From CAZBUK01 sp964495085 (GTDB taxonomy: Bacteria > Bacteroidota > Ignavibacteria > T3Sed10-11), in the NCBI GenBank assembly GCA_964495085.1, contig CAZBUK010000021.1, forward strand, positions 1-51,231: a stretch of 51,231 bases of DNA, given 5' to 3'. The position numbers were made by a program, and so were the translations under genes. The notes beneath the pieces are model-generated. The model saw only the letters and a list, made by a program, of their open reading frames with translations, was not told where the DNA came from and did not search any database. Shown piece by piece: positions 1 through 7,852 of the stretch (position 1 is the stretch's first letter; the number at the start of each line of letters is the position of its first letter).

Positions 1-345
<345 letters not shown>

Positions 346-460
346 TAAATTTTTATTGAAACACAAGATCGTCACGGCAGTCGTAACTTGCCGCCGTACG
401 TAAGTGCCGTTTCAAATAAATGACGGTCGGGATTCGGTATAGCGCTCATCTGATTTTAAA
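346..460 (+). other. 23S-5S internal transcribed spacer with a pairing stem
   Basis: This 115-base spacer holds no tRNA. It can fold on itself: TTGAAA near 356 pairs with TTTCAA near 411-416, and CGGCA near 376 pairs with TGCCG near 405. Such stems in rRNA spacers are commonly RNase III processing sites, but that role here is inference. Confidence 0.5.
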
Positions 461-584
461 AATTTCTGGTGACAATAGCGAGGGGGAAATACCTCTTCCC
501 ATTCCGAACAGAGTAGTGAAGTCCCTCAGCGCCGATGGTACTAGTTTGGTAACGAGCTGGGAGAGTAGGACGTTGCCAGGAATT
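461..584 (+). rRNA. 5S ribosomal RNA
   Basis: The segment has the conserved 5S core: CCGAACAGAGTAGTGAAG (loop A/B region), the GCGCCGATGGTACT stretch and GAGAGTAGGACGTTGCCAGG near the 3' end. Helix I closes the molecule: AATTTCTGGT at 461-470 pairs along its length with GCCAGGAATT at 575-584, including G-U pairs. The mature RNA is probably 2-3 bases shorter at each end, as 5S is usually 115-120 nt. Confidence 0.95.
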
Positions 585-590
585 AAATTG

Positions 591-627
591 AAAACCCCTG
601 TCTTCAAAGGAAGACAGGGGTTTTTTT
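591..627 (+). terminator. Rho-independent terminator of the rRNA operon, probably bidirectional
   Basis: A perfect stem, CCCCTGTCTT with AAGACAGGGG, encloses a 6-base loop and is flanked by AAAA on the left and seven T on the right. It directly follows the 5S gene and so ends the rrn transcript. Read on the minus strand the same stem is followed by TTTT, so it can also stop the minus-strand operon whose last gene ends at 676. Confidence 0.93.
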
Positions 628-675
628 ATGTATCACGAATCCATACGTCTAGAACCGGCCGGTTCGATTCAAAAT

Positions 676-1428
676 TTACCTGCATCGGGCAATAAAAATT
701 ATCCAGGGGGCATAGAGCTCAATATTTCGCGGAAGTACTTTCGATACTACTTTGTTAACGGTTCCCCGTACTCCCATACTTGCTATCTTCCTTACTCTTG
801 CACGAAACCGGGATCCCGTCTCATCAACGTTCCAGAAATAGAGCCCCCCGACATGATCAAGAAACAATACCTCAAGATTATATCTTTCGGCAAATAATCG
901 GAAGGTATCGGTGTGCATCATCTCAATATTATGTTTTAATAGATCCGTCCGGTCAAATATATGGTGATAAAGCCACTGGAGATTCCTGAAGTGAGGTATC
1001 GAGACAACGATAAGTCCACCCTTCCGACAGAGACGTAGATGCTGGTCAAGAATCTCATCGGGATTGTTAAAATGCTCGATCAATCCAAAACTCATTACAA
1101 CATCGTAGGGAACCGGGGGGAAGAAGTCGAAGATATCGCATTGATGGAGAGTCGCATCCGTACCTGCGATATTTCTCATCGATTCAATATACAAATGAGC
1201 CTGCGGAGAGTAATCGATTCCTGTAGGTTGAAATGAGAGGCGGCGGAAGAGTAAAGCCGAAACATGACCCGGGCTACACCCAAGCTCAATCCATCTCTGC
1301 TCTCTGTATTCGGTGAGGTAGGGTTCAACAGTATCGAGCAGATCTTTAACCGCTTCCCGGTCTTTCGGAATTCCGGTTACTTCCTGTCGTTCCCCCCAAT
1401 AGGAAGCAGATGTCAAGTTTTTCGCCAT
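676..1428 (-). CDS. Class I SAM-dependent methyltransferase
   Basis: A 250-residue protein with the Rossmann-type methyltransferase layout. Motif I, which binds S-adenosylmethionine, is ELGCSPGHVS at about residues 48-57 (a variant of ExGxGxG). The acidic end of strand 2 is GIDYS at about 70-74. Strand 4 is DVVMSFGLIEHF at about 109-120, where EHF is typical of Methyltransf_11/25-type enzymes. The C-terminal third, rich in aromatic residues, probably forms the substrate lid. The substrate cannot be told from sequence; enzymes of this type act on small molecules, sugars or lipids. It starts 44 bases after the MscS gene on the same strand, so the two are probably co-transcribed and end at the bidirectional terminator at 591-627. 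Confidence 0.85.
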   Translation of the reverse strand: MAKNLTSASYWGERQEVTGIPKDREAVKDLLDTVEPYLTEYREQRWIELGCSPGHVSALLFRRLSFQPTGIDYSPQAHLYIESMRNIAGTDATLHQCDIFDFFPPVPYDVVMSFGLIEHFNNPDEILDQHLRLCRKGGLIVVSIPHFRNLQWLYHHIFDRTDLLKHNIEMMHTDTFRLFAERYNLEVLFLDHVGGLYFWNVDETGSRFRARVRKIASMGVRGTVNKVVSKVLPRNIELYAPWIIFIARCR

Positions 1429-1472
1429 AACGAAATCGATATTTATATTGATCTGAAGAAAGAGCTTCCGGA

Positions 1473-2345
1473 TTATGAGTCCTTTGTCTGGGCTATGCCG
1501 CCCGACCGGATATGGATATCTCTTTGCGGGAAGGGGATGTCAATCTTGTGTGCTTTAAATTTCTCATAGATGGCAAAATTAAGAGCGCTTATGAGCTTCC
1601 CTTTTTTATGAATGAGCGTCATCGTCCATGCCCGGAGCTCAAACAAGAGTCCGCTGTCGCCGAACTCTAAGAACCGTACCACCGGTTCAGGATTATTCAG
1701 GATGTCCTGGTTTTCTTTCGCAACCTCAAGCAATGTCCGTTCAACAAGATGTATATCGGTCCCGTATGCGACCCCGACCGGGATCCGAAATCGCACCTTT
1801 CGTTCGTTATGGCTCCAATTCACCACGTTTTCGACGATGAATTTCGAATTGGGAACGATGACCGAAATGTTATCGTTCGTCAGAACCGTCGTGCTTCGAC
1901 CGCCGATTTTTACAACGTCCCCCTCGATGTTTCCTACCTCTATGCGATCGCCGATCTTTATCGGACGTTCGAGTAGGATTATCAATCCGCTGATAAAGTT
2001 ATTGACGATATTCTGCAGTCCGAAACCGACCCCTATACCCAGTGCCCCGACGAGCACGTTGAGCGTCGTGAGATCGATACCGGCCGTCTGTAACAGCACA
2101 ACTAAACCGATAAGAATAATTACATATGTCGTTATCGTGGTGATCGCATGTTGGATGCCGATATCGAGCCGCGTCCGCTGCAATAAACGTCCGACCAGGT
2201 GCTTCCGAATGAATCGTGCTGCGGCGAATAAGAGCGTAATAAACAGTATTACCCAGAGAATGGAGACGAACGTCACTTCCGTATCTCCGACGGTGAATAG
2301 CGGAGATTTGAGCATTCTTAAGATGTCGGACAAAATTGATTCCAT
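1473..2345 (-). CDS. MscS-family small-conductance mechanosensitive channel
   Basis: A 290-residue inner-membrane protein of the usual MscS size. There are three predicted membrane helices (about 24-46, 66-88 and 92-120). The third is the pore helix, rich in Gly and Ala (LVGALGIGVGFGLQNIVNNF), followed by the family signature ERPIKIGDRIEV leading into the beta domain. The soluble part continues with the TTVLTNDNISVIVPNSKF segment and the alpha/beta C-terminal domain. Channels of this family open under membrane tension to release solutes during osmotic downshock. It begins 49 bases downstream of the antiporter gene, so an ion and osmotic-stress operon is plausible. A second, distinct MscS homologue lies at 16985-18091. 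Confidence 0.92.
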   Translation of the reverse strand: MESILSDILRMLKSPLFTVGDTEVTFVSILWVILFITLLFAAARFIRKHLVGRLLQRTRLDIGIQHAITTITTYVIILIGLVVLLQTAGIDLTTLNVLVGALGIGVGFGLQNIVNNFISGLIILLERPIKIGDRIEVGNIEGDVVKIGGRSTTVLTNDNISVIVPNSKFIVENVVNWSHNERKVRFRIPVGVAYGTDIHLVERTLLEVAKENQDILNNPEPVVRFLEFGDSGLLFELRAWTMTLIHKKGKLISALNFAIYEKFKAHKIDIPFPQRDIHIRSGGIAQTKDS

Positions 2346-2394
2346 CGTTATTAAAACCTAACGGATGATTGGTTAGAGGTGAAAAAAAATTTCA

Positions 2395-3636
2395 TCAGAC
2401 GCGACCGACAATTCGCCGCCGATCCAGCATACTCATCACCGGCTTTGCAGCGAGACCATGGATGACAACCGACATTACCACGATAAGAATGACGAGTGTC
2501 CACAATTCGTCGGCCTGAGAAAAACTTGCATGGAACATCGCGTATGCCAGATAATATAATGAACCGATTCCCCTTATTCCAAAAAAAGCAACCACCCACC
2601 GCTTTTCGATCGGCTCTGAAACCCCGTGCATGGCGATTAAACCGGCTGCGGGCCGGACGAGAACGATGCTGAAAATGGCAACAAGTATCATCGGAATGGT
2701 TATTGTATTGAGAATACCATCCGCAAGATATGCGCCGATAAAAAACATAAGAGCAGCTATCAGGAGCCGTCCCATTTCTTCGGAAAAATCGTGAAGTTTT
2801 TTTTGATATGTATGGTTCAATTCCTGTTGACGGAAGATACAGGCTGCAATGAATACCGCGATAAAGCCGTAACTCGAAACCAACTCAGCAGACGCATACG
2901 GCACCAATGTGAGGCTCAGAGCGACAACGCCCGTCATGGTTCGCGATAGATGATCCTTTACAGGTGTCTTGAAGAGCAACATCGCCAGCAACCATCCGGA
3001 AGCTACACCAATGAGCGCACCGATGATAATCTTGTACAATACATCCGTAACCATCCATCCGATGAACCATCCCGATGGATCAACCCCACTCAAAGCCATG
3101 GCAATGGCAAGATTGGTAAAAGGAAAGGCCAATCCGTCGTTTAAACCGGCTTCCGTTGTCAAAGCTAACCGTGTCGACGAATCATCGCTGGAGCCCGGGG
3201 CCGATGTCTGAACATCCGACGCGAGCACAGGATCCGTCGGTGCGATAACGGCTCCGAACAGGGCAGCGGTGACCGGATAAAATCCCAGTACCCACCAGCC
3301 GAGAAAAGCGCTCGCGACCATCGTCAGCGGCATCGTGAACGCAAGCAATCTCCAGCTTATCCGCCAACTCTCGCGGGAGAACGGTCTGTTAATTTTGAGT
3401 CCGGCGGAGGTGAGTGCAACGATAACTCCCAGTTCGGTTAATCGTTTCGGCCACACGGCATCCCCGACAAGGTCCGGCAACCGCCAATCGATCGGAAACA
3501 GAAAGCACCCCATACCGAACAGCAGATATACTATCGGCGCAGTTATGTTTCGACCGGCTAAAAATCGCGGTAATAATGCTGCAATTAGAATGAATACTGC
3601 GGTAAACAGCAGTATTAGATCGTAACTAGCTGTCAT
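2395..3636 (-). CDS. CPA1-type cation/proton antiporter (Na+/H+ exchanger family)
   Basis: A 413-residue integral membrane protein with about 12 hydrophobic helices. Two family hallmarks are present: APTDPVLASD (Asp135 of the TDP motif) and TTEAGLNDGLAF (Asn166-Asp167), the pair that forms the cation site in CPA1 and NhaP-like exchangers. It should exchange Na+ or K+ for H+ across the inner membrane. I chose the ATG at 3636 because the protein then opens directly with the first membrane helix. The frame stays open to a GTG at 3723, with another ATG at 3702, but that extension is polar and unlike the family. None of the candidate starts has a strong ribosome binding site. It leads the minus-strand group with MscS and the methyltransferase. 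Confidence 0.88.
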   Translation of the reverse strand: MTASYDLILLFTAVFILIAALLPRFLAGRNITAPIVYLLFGMGCFLFPIDWRLPDLVGDAVWPKRLTELGVIVALTSAGLKINRPFSRESWRISWRLLAFTMPLTMVASAFLGWWVLGFYPVTAALFGAVIAPTDPVLASDVQTSAPGSSDDSSTRLALTTEAGLNDGLAFPFTNLAIAMALSGVDPSGWFIGWMVTDVLYKIIIGALIGVASGWLLAMLLFKTPVKDHLSRTMTGVVALSLTLVPYASAELVSSYGFIAVFIAACIFRQQELNHTYQKKLHDFSEEMGRLLIAALMFFIGAYLADGILNTITIPMILVAIFSIVLVRPAAGLIAMHGVSEPIEKRWVVAFFGIRGIGSLYYLAYAMFHASFSQADELWTLVILIVVMSVVIHGLAAKPVMSMLDRRRIVGRV

Positions 3637-3791
3637 AAAAATATACGGAATTGAATCGTGGTGAAACTGTTTCGCGTCGCAGGGATGAATCCGGGACTCC
3701 ATCGTAAAATGACCGATCACCACATCCGGTGATTGCCGAGAAGCAGAATCGAATGATGGGAATATAGGGAAATATCGTTTAAGATTCTTCT

Positions 3792-3819
3792 ATCGGCGGA
3801 GATATCCCCGGCCGCCGAT
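3792..3819. other. Perfect 8-bp inverted repeat in a divergent promoter region
   Basis: ATCGGCGG at 3792-3799 and CCGCCGAT at 3812-3819 are exact inverted copies around a 12-base loop. They lie just upstream of the -35 element at 3824 of the plus-strand lipoprotein gene, and within the region between two divergent genes. This could be an operator or a chance hairpin. There is no T-run, so it is not a terminator. Confidence 0.35.
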
Positions 3820-3823
3820 CCAC

Positions 3824-3851
3824 TTGCGAAAGATGGAAAAATCTGTATATT
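3824..3851 (+). promoter_or_regulatory. Candidate promoter of the OmpA-family lipoprotein gene
   Basis: TTGCGA at 3824-3829, a 16-base spacer and TATATT at 3846-3851, located 80 bases before the start codon. The -10 fits the TAnnTT form seen before several other genes in this window. Confidence 0.5.
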
Positions 3852-3930
3852 ACCAATCGATGTTGGTCAATCCTCTTCGGCAGCATCGTCAAGTTTTCGT
3901 ACAATCATACAATACTCATTCGGAGGTCCT

Positions 3931-5400
3931 ATGAGAATGCTACGGATTCTGATGTTAGCGGCTGCAACAATAACACTCCTCGTCTACTCGGGCTGCGGTT
4001 CCGGTCAGCCGGCCGCCGGTGGAGCACTTACCGGAGCTCAACAGAACATCCGTGCACAGCTCTTCGGGGAAATCGACAGAACGCTCGAAGAGGCGAAAGC
4101 GATGCATGCCGATCTGTACAGCCCGAAGAATTTTGAAACCGGCATGCGGCACTACAATGCAGCCGAACAACTCCTCAGGCAGGAAAGGAACATCGAAAAT
4201 ATCCGGACAGAACTAAACCGTGCATCAGATGCTTTCAAACGTGCGATGGAAGCATCGAGGCTCGGTGAAGTGACGTTCTCATCAGCTATCGCGGCACGGA
4301 ATGATGCCATGAAAGCCGACGCTCCGGTCTACAGTTCCGAAAACTGGAACAGGGCAGAGGGAATCTTCCGGGAGGCCGCGGAAGCGCTCGAGGAAGGTAA
4401 CGTGAATCGTGCCCGCCAACAGGCACAACTCGCCGAAAACCAGTATCGCACCGTCGAGCTTGATGCCATCAAGACAAACTACCTGAACACCGCCCGCGAA
4501 TTGCTCCAGCAGGCGGACGGACAGCGTGCGGTCAGGAATGTTCCCCAAACGCTCGCCGAGGCAAAAACGCTGGTACAAAAAGCGGAAGCGCTCCTGCAGC
4601 AGGACAGGTACGATACCGAGGAAGCTAACCGGACTTCTCTGGAAGCCGTAAACAAAGCCAGACATGCGCTGCACCTCAATCGATCGATCACACAGATTCA
4701 GAATGAGAAAAAGTCGATGGAGGAAATCCTTCTCGAAGCCGAGATGCCGGTGCGGCAGATTGCGGAAGCCGCGAGTTTAGAAGTGCGTTTCGATGAAGGA
4801 TTCGAAGGCCCCGTACAAGCGATAGCCTCGAAGATCCGCAGCCTGGAGCATCGCGAACAGGAATCTGCCGGAAGAATTCAACAGCTGGAAAATGAAGTTG
4901 CACAACTACGGAATCAGCTGGCGGAGAAAGGCGATCTTGCGGGTCAGCTCGAAATGCAACGAAGACGCGACGAAGCGATCAGCAAGGTGATCGATCTGTT
5001 CAATCCCGACGAAGGCAACGTTTTCCTCGACGGAAATAACGTGCTGATTCGATTGTACGGACTGACATTCCCGGTCGGCCGCTCGATCATCGAACCTCAG
5101 TACTTCGGTCTGCTGACGAAAGTACAGAACGCGATCAAACAATACCCGAATTGCAAGGTCGCCATTGAGGGACATACGGACTCCCGCGGGAGCATCGAAT
5201 TAAATCAACGTCTATCGGAAGAACGGGCGCAGGCTGTTGCGGAATACATACGAGCGAATATAGGGATGCAGCTCGATATGACTTCGAGCGGGTACGGTCC
5301 CAATCGTCCGGTAGCAAGCAACGAAACAGAAGAGGGGCGGGCTAAAAACCGTCGCATCGACGTGGTAATTGTTCCGGATTGGGCGATAGGGAGCCGATAA
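3931..5400 (+). CDS. OmpA-family lipoprotein with helical N-terminal region
   Basis: A 489-residue protein. It opens with a lipoprotein signal peptide ending in YSGC (Cys22), so it should be lipid-anchored. Residues about 40-260 are long charged helices with repeated Ala/Glu/Gln-rich units (DUF4398-like), and a coiled coil spans about 300-350. The C-terminal domain, residues about 370-485, is an OmpA/Pal-type peptidoglycan-binding domain: the motif IEGHTDSRGSIELNQRLSEE is clear, followed by GYGPNRPVASNETEEGRAKN. The domain binds diaminopimelate-containing peptidoglycan, so the protein probably tethers the outer membrane to the wall. A strong GGAGG lies 6 bases before the ATG. It has its own promoter and is convergent with the P1 peptidase gene. 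Confidence 0.92.
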   Translation: MRMLRILMLAAATITLLVYSGCGSGQPAAGGALTGAQQNIRAQLFGEIDRTLEEAKAMHADLYSPKNFETGMRHYNAAEQLLRQERNIENIRTELNRASDAFKRAMEASRLGEVTFSSAIAARNDAMKADAPVYSSENWNRAEGIFREAAEALEEGNVNRARQQAQLAENQYRTVELDAIKTNYLNTARELLQQADGQRAVRNVPQTLAEAKTLVQKAEALLQQDRYDTEEANRTSLEAVNKARHALHLNRSITQIQNEKKSMEEILLEAEMPVRQIAEAASLEVRFDEGFEGPVQAIASKIRSLEHREQESAGRIQQLENEVAQLRNQLAEKGDLAGQLEMQRRRDEAISKVIDLFNPDEGNVFLDGNNVLIRLYGLTFPVGRSIIEPQYFGLLTKVQNAIKQYPNCKVAIEGHTDSRGSIELNQRLSEERAQAVAEYIRANIGMQLDMTSSGYGPNRPVASNETEEGRAKNRRIDVVIVPDWAIGSR

Positions 5401-5456
5401 ATCAACGGCGATTCCCGGTCTTCCGTCCGAAGGTAAATCCGATACGCTCTTCCCGT

Positions 5457-5502
5457 TTCCTGATGCTCTGTCCGGATCAGAGTCCGGGCAGAGCATCAGG
5501 AA
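5457..5502. terminator. 20-bp hairpin between convergent genes
   Basis: Bases 5457-5476 and 5483-5502 are inverted copies, with one G-T pair, around the 6-base loop TCAGAG. It sits 56 bases past the stop of the OmpA-family gene and 136 bases past the stop of the convergent peptidase gene. There is no T-run on either side, so it is not a classic intrinsic terminator. It may block read-through or protect mRNA 3' ends. Confidence 0.6.
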
Positions 5503-5638
5503 TATGCGCCAACGACTGACCCCTACGGTATTCGAGAGTATCATCTCCGGGACCGGAATCCTCAAAATAGTTAAATACGAAGGGAAATAACAAGTCTGCC
5601 CATCAGCTGTTCTATAGAGATGAGAGCTCCGGCACCTA

Positions 5639-6775
5639 TCATCTGCCGTACGATCGCAGGAGCTCCACCACTTTCTCGATGGGAAGGGCCTCCGCACGCG
5701 CACCGCGGTACCCCGTCATCGATTCGGCTTTGAAGAGCGAATTGTAAATTGCCTCCTCGGTCGCCTCGACTGTTGCCTGGAACAGCGGTGTTAACTCCGA
5801 TTGCTTCAGCACAATTCGCTCCTCTTCCCGCGAATCGACAGTTTCGATCCGAACCTTCTTCGAGGTCGAAAACGCGATCACAAAATCCCCGCTCCCGTGG
5901 GTCATCGGTGAACCGGTCCGGCCGAGTCCCAGGAGCGAGCGCTTGGCGAGTCTTTTTAAATACTTCGCAGTCAGAGGCGCGTCGGTCGCAACGATTATCA
6001 TCACCGAGCCCTCCTGCCGTTCGATTCCATCGCGAAACATATACCGGCCGAGCTCTCTCCCGACCGGTACTCCGTCGATGCTCAGGACGCCGCCGAAATT
6101 CGACTGCACCAGAACTCCGACCGTATATCCCCCGTACTCTTCCGGCAGCACGCGCGACGAGCTGCCGATACCACCCTTCCAGCCGAAAGCGGTCGTACCG
6201 GTGCCGGCGCCCACCGATCCCTCATCAACCGCGCCATCGCGTGCATTATCGAGCGCCTCCAAGACGTGCGCCCGCGTAACGTGCATTCCTCTGATATCGT
6301 TCAGGTGTCCGTCGTTGGTTTCGCCCACGACCGGATTAACCGATCGTACAGATTCATTCCCCGGGAAACCCAATATATATTCTGCAACTGAAGCGGCGGC
6401 GATCCACGTGCTGAGTGTGTTCGTCAGAACGATGGGAGTTTCCAGCTCGCCGAGTTCCTCAACCTGCGGGTACCCGGTAAGCTTTCCGAAGGCATTCCCG
6501 AGCTCGATAGCGGCGGGAACCTTCTCGCGGAATAGATTTTCCCCATGCGGAAAAACTGCAGTGACGCCCGTACGGACATCCGATCCGTCCACGATCGTCC
6601 GGTGTCCGACCTTCACTCCCTCTACATCGGTGATGGCATTATGGGTGCCGGGTTGAAATATTCCGATCCGTATGCCGATATCACGTGCACGCGGCCGTTC
6701 GTTGCCTTCAACGGCATCCATGGTTGCGGTAGACATAGTCACGGCTGCAATCAGCATCAGTCGATACATACGCAT
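5639..6775 (-). CDS. Secreted P1-family (DmpA/BapA-like) aminopeptidase
   Basis: A 378-residue protein of peptidase family P1, the self-processing N-terminal-nucleophile hydrolases that remove N-terminal D- or L-amino acids or beta-amino acids from short peptides. Family segments seen: GTHNAITDVEGVKVGH near the N-terminus, GTGTTAFGWKGGIGSSSR in the middle, and EGSVMIIVATDAPL, where Ser257 is the expected nucleophile exposed by cleavage of the Gly-Ser bond. The ATG at 6775 has GAGG 8 bases upstream and gives a clean signal peptide (MRMYRLMLIAAVTMSTATMD), so the protein is probably periplasmic. Longer upstream starts lack a ribosome binding site. It is a single-gene unit on the minus strand. 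Confidence 0.9.
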   Translation of the reverse strand: MRMYRLMLIAAVTMSTATMDAVEGNERPRARDIGIRIGIFQPGTHNAITDVEGVKVGHRTIVDGSDVRTGVTAVFPHGENLFREKVPAAIELGNAFGKLTGYPQVEELGELETPIVLTNTLSTWIAAASVAEYILGFPGNESVRSVNPVVGETNDGHLNDIRGMHVTRAHVLEALDNARDGAVDEGSVGAGTGTTAFGWKGGIGSSSRVLPEEYGGYTVGVLVQSNFGGVLSIDGVPVGRELGRYMFRDGIERQEGSVMIIVATDAPLTAKYLKRLAKRSLLGLGRTGSPMTHGSGDFVIAFSTSKKVRIETVDSREEERIVLKQSELTPLFQATVEATEEAIYNSLFKAESMTGYRGARAEALPIEKVVELLRSYGR

Positions 6776-6811
6776 TTGATACCTCGCATAAAGATATATG
6801 AGTGTCCGGGT

Positions 6812-6840
6812 AACATACATCATTTATAAATAATCTTCAA
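6812..6840 (-). promoter_or_regulatory. Promoter of the P1 peptidase gene
   Basis: On the minus strand TTGAAG (6840-6835), a 17-base spacer and TATGTT (6817-6812) precede the start codon at 6775 by 36 bases. It follows the TTGnnn-17-TAnnTT pattern found at other genes here. Confidence 0.6.
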
Positions 6841-7065
6841 AAAAATGCCGATTTTGTCCGCCATCTGAAACAATTTTCATTCCAGCGAGCCTTCATTTTG
6901 TAAACCGGTCCCTTCGGATGCTTACCGGAAATTTCTCAGATCCTGTAGCTCCCGGATGTAGACAGATGCTGCGATTGTGCTCAAGATTGTCCGGTGAGCC
7001 TCAATCCCGGAAATATTCCCCCTTGATTCTGAAACAAAATTATCGTATGCTCGCGGGTAGAGTGT

Positions 7066-7094
7066 TTTCCCGTCCGTCCCGGACTTCATATATT
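7066..7094 (+). promoter_or_regulatory. Possible promoter of the unknown secreted protein and TonB receptor
   Basis: TATATT at 7089-7094 matches the -10 type used elsewhere in the window. The -35 is poor (TTTCCC at 7066-7071, 17-base spacer). Transcription from here would begin near 7101, too close to the ATG at 7112 for a ribosome binding site, which supports the ATG at 7193 as the start. Confidence 0.3.
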
Positions 7095-7192
7095 ACCGAT
7101 CCTGAGAAACCATGTATCCGCCCAAGTTAATTCTTCGATGGGGAAAGTATAGAAATCGTCGATCTGCATATAAATCTATACGGGCGGAACAC

Positions 7193-7798
7193 ATGCTGTT
7201 CATCCTGCTCTGCGGCTTGATATTCACCGGAGGTGTATGCGATGAATCGCTGCCTCCCTATCGCGATCCCGAGGACATCTTCAGCGGAACCCTGCTGCCC
7301 GAGTACATGTTCAGCCTTACTCAAAATTATCTGGATATTCGGATCCGCGTGGTGAATACATTCGACGAGACCTTCAGTGCGCCTTCCGCAATCCAAGGTC
7401 CGTTCGTAATATCGCTCGAGCGGGATACCGGATATTTCCGTGAATTCACACTCTCGGCATCGAGCATTCGCTTCGGGAAGTACGCAAGCGGTACCGGCGT
7501 GCTGACCATGGATCCCGGAGACACGCTTACTCTCGGGGTACAGTGGAATTTCATAGATGGCGAGGGCAGAGACCTGCGGCAGGATGTATTCAGGTATTAT
7601 TACGACCCCAATTGTTCGGTACGGATGATCGCGAAGCCGGAATCTTTTATATTGCGCGGGAGTTTGAAAATTTTTGAAAGGACGATTCCTGTCGAGCTCG
7701 GTCCGCACATCTTTTCTCTTTGCCATATAGACCAATGGGTATCACCGCGTGAATGTGTAACAATATCGCCCGCCGAGTCCTGTCTCGTCTTCGAATAA
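7193..7798 (+). CDS. Secreted protein of unknown function
   Basis: I do not recognise this 201-residue protein. It starts with a hydrophobic signal (LFILLCGLIFTGGVC); the Cys at residue 16 might be a lipid-attachment site, but the residue before it is Val, which is not standard. The mature part is rich in beta strand, with segments such as YLDIRIRVVNTFDETF and PGDTLTLGVQWNF that resemble an immunoglobulin-like sandwich, and three Cys occur in the C-terminal half (CSVRM, LCHID, RECVT), plus one near the end. The ATG at 7193 follows GGGCGGA closely; a longer start at 7112 is possible. It ends 54 bases before the TonB-dependent receptor gene and probably shares its transcript, so a cell-surface role linked to the receptor is an inference. 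Confidence 0.65.
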   Translation: MLFILLCGLIFTGGVCDESLPPYRDPEDIFSGTLLPEYMFSLTQNYLDIRIRVVNTFDETFSAPSAIQGPFVISLERDTGYFREFTLSASSIRFGKYASGTGVLTMDPGDTLTLGVQWNFIDGEGRDLRQDVFRYYYDPNCSVRMIAKPESFILRGSLKIFERTIPVELGPHIFSLCHIDQWVSPRECVTISPAESCLVFE

Positions 7799-7852
7799 AT
7801 GCCGCGTACCCGATCCGTTCGTTTACCTGGTTCATGGGGAGCTCGCTGAAGT

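Larger units (their letters stand above)
6776..7192. other. Intergenic region between divergent genes
   Basis: About 417 bases without a convincing gene. The left end holds the minus-strand promoter of the P1 peptidase (6812-6840). The right end holds a TATATT -10-like element at 7089-7094. In between is a weak stem, CCGGT with ACCGG near 6904-6928. The open frame continues upstream of 7193 to an ATG at 7112, but that stretch reads as basic, unstructured sequence and is more likely a leader. Nothing else was recognised. Confidence 0.5.

Noticed and set aside
5749..6656. Long plus-strand open frames opposite the P1 peptidase
   Set aside because: Pro-, Arg- and Ser-rich reading with no domain; the minus-strand gene has the family motifs and a ribosome binding site.
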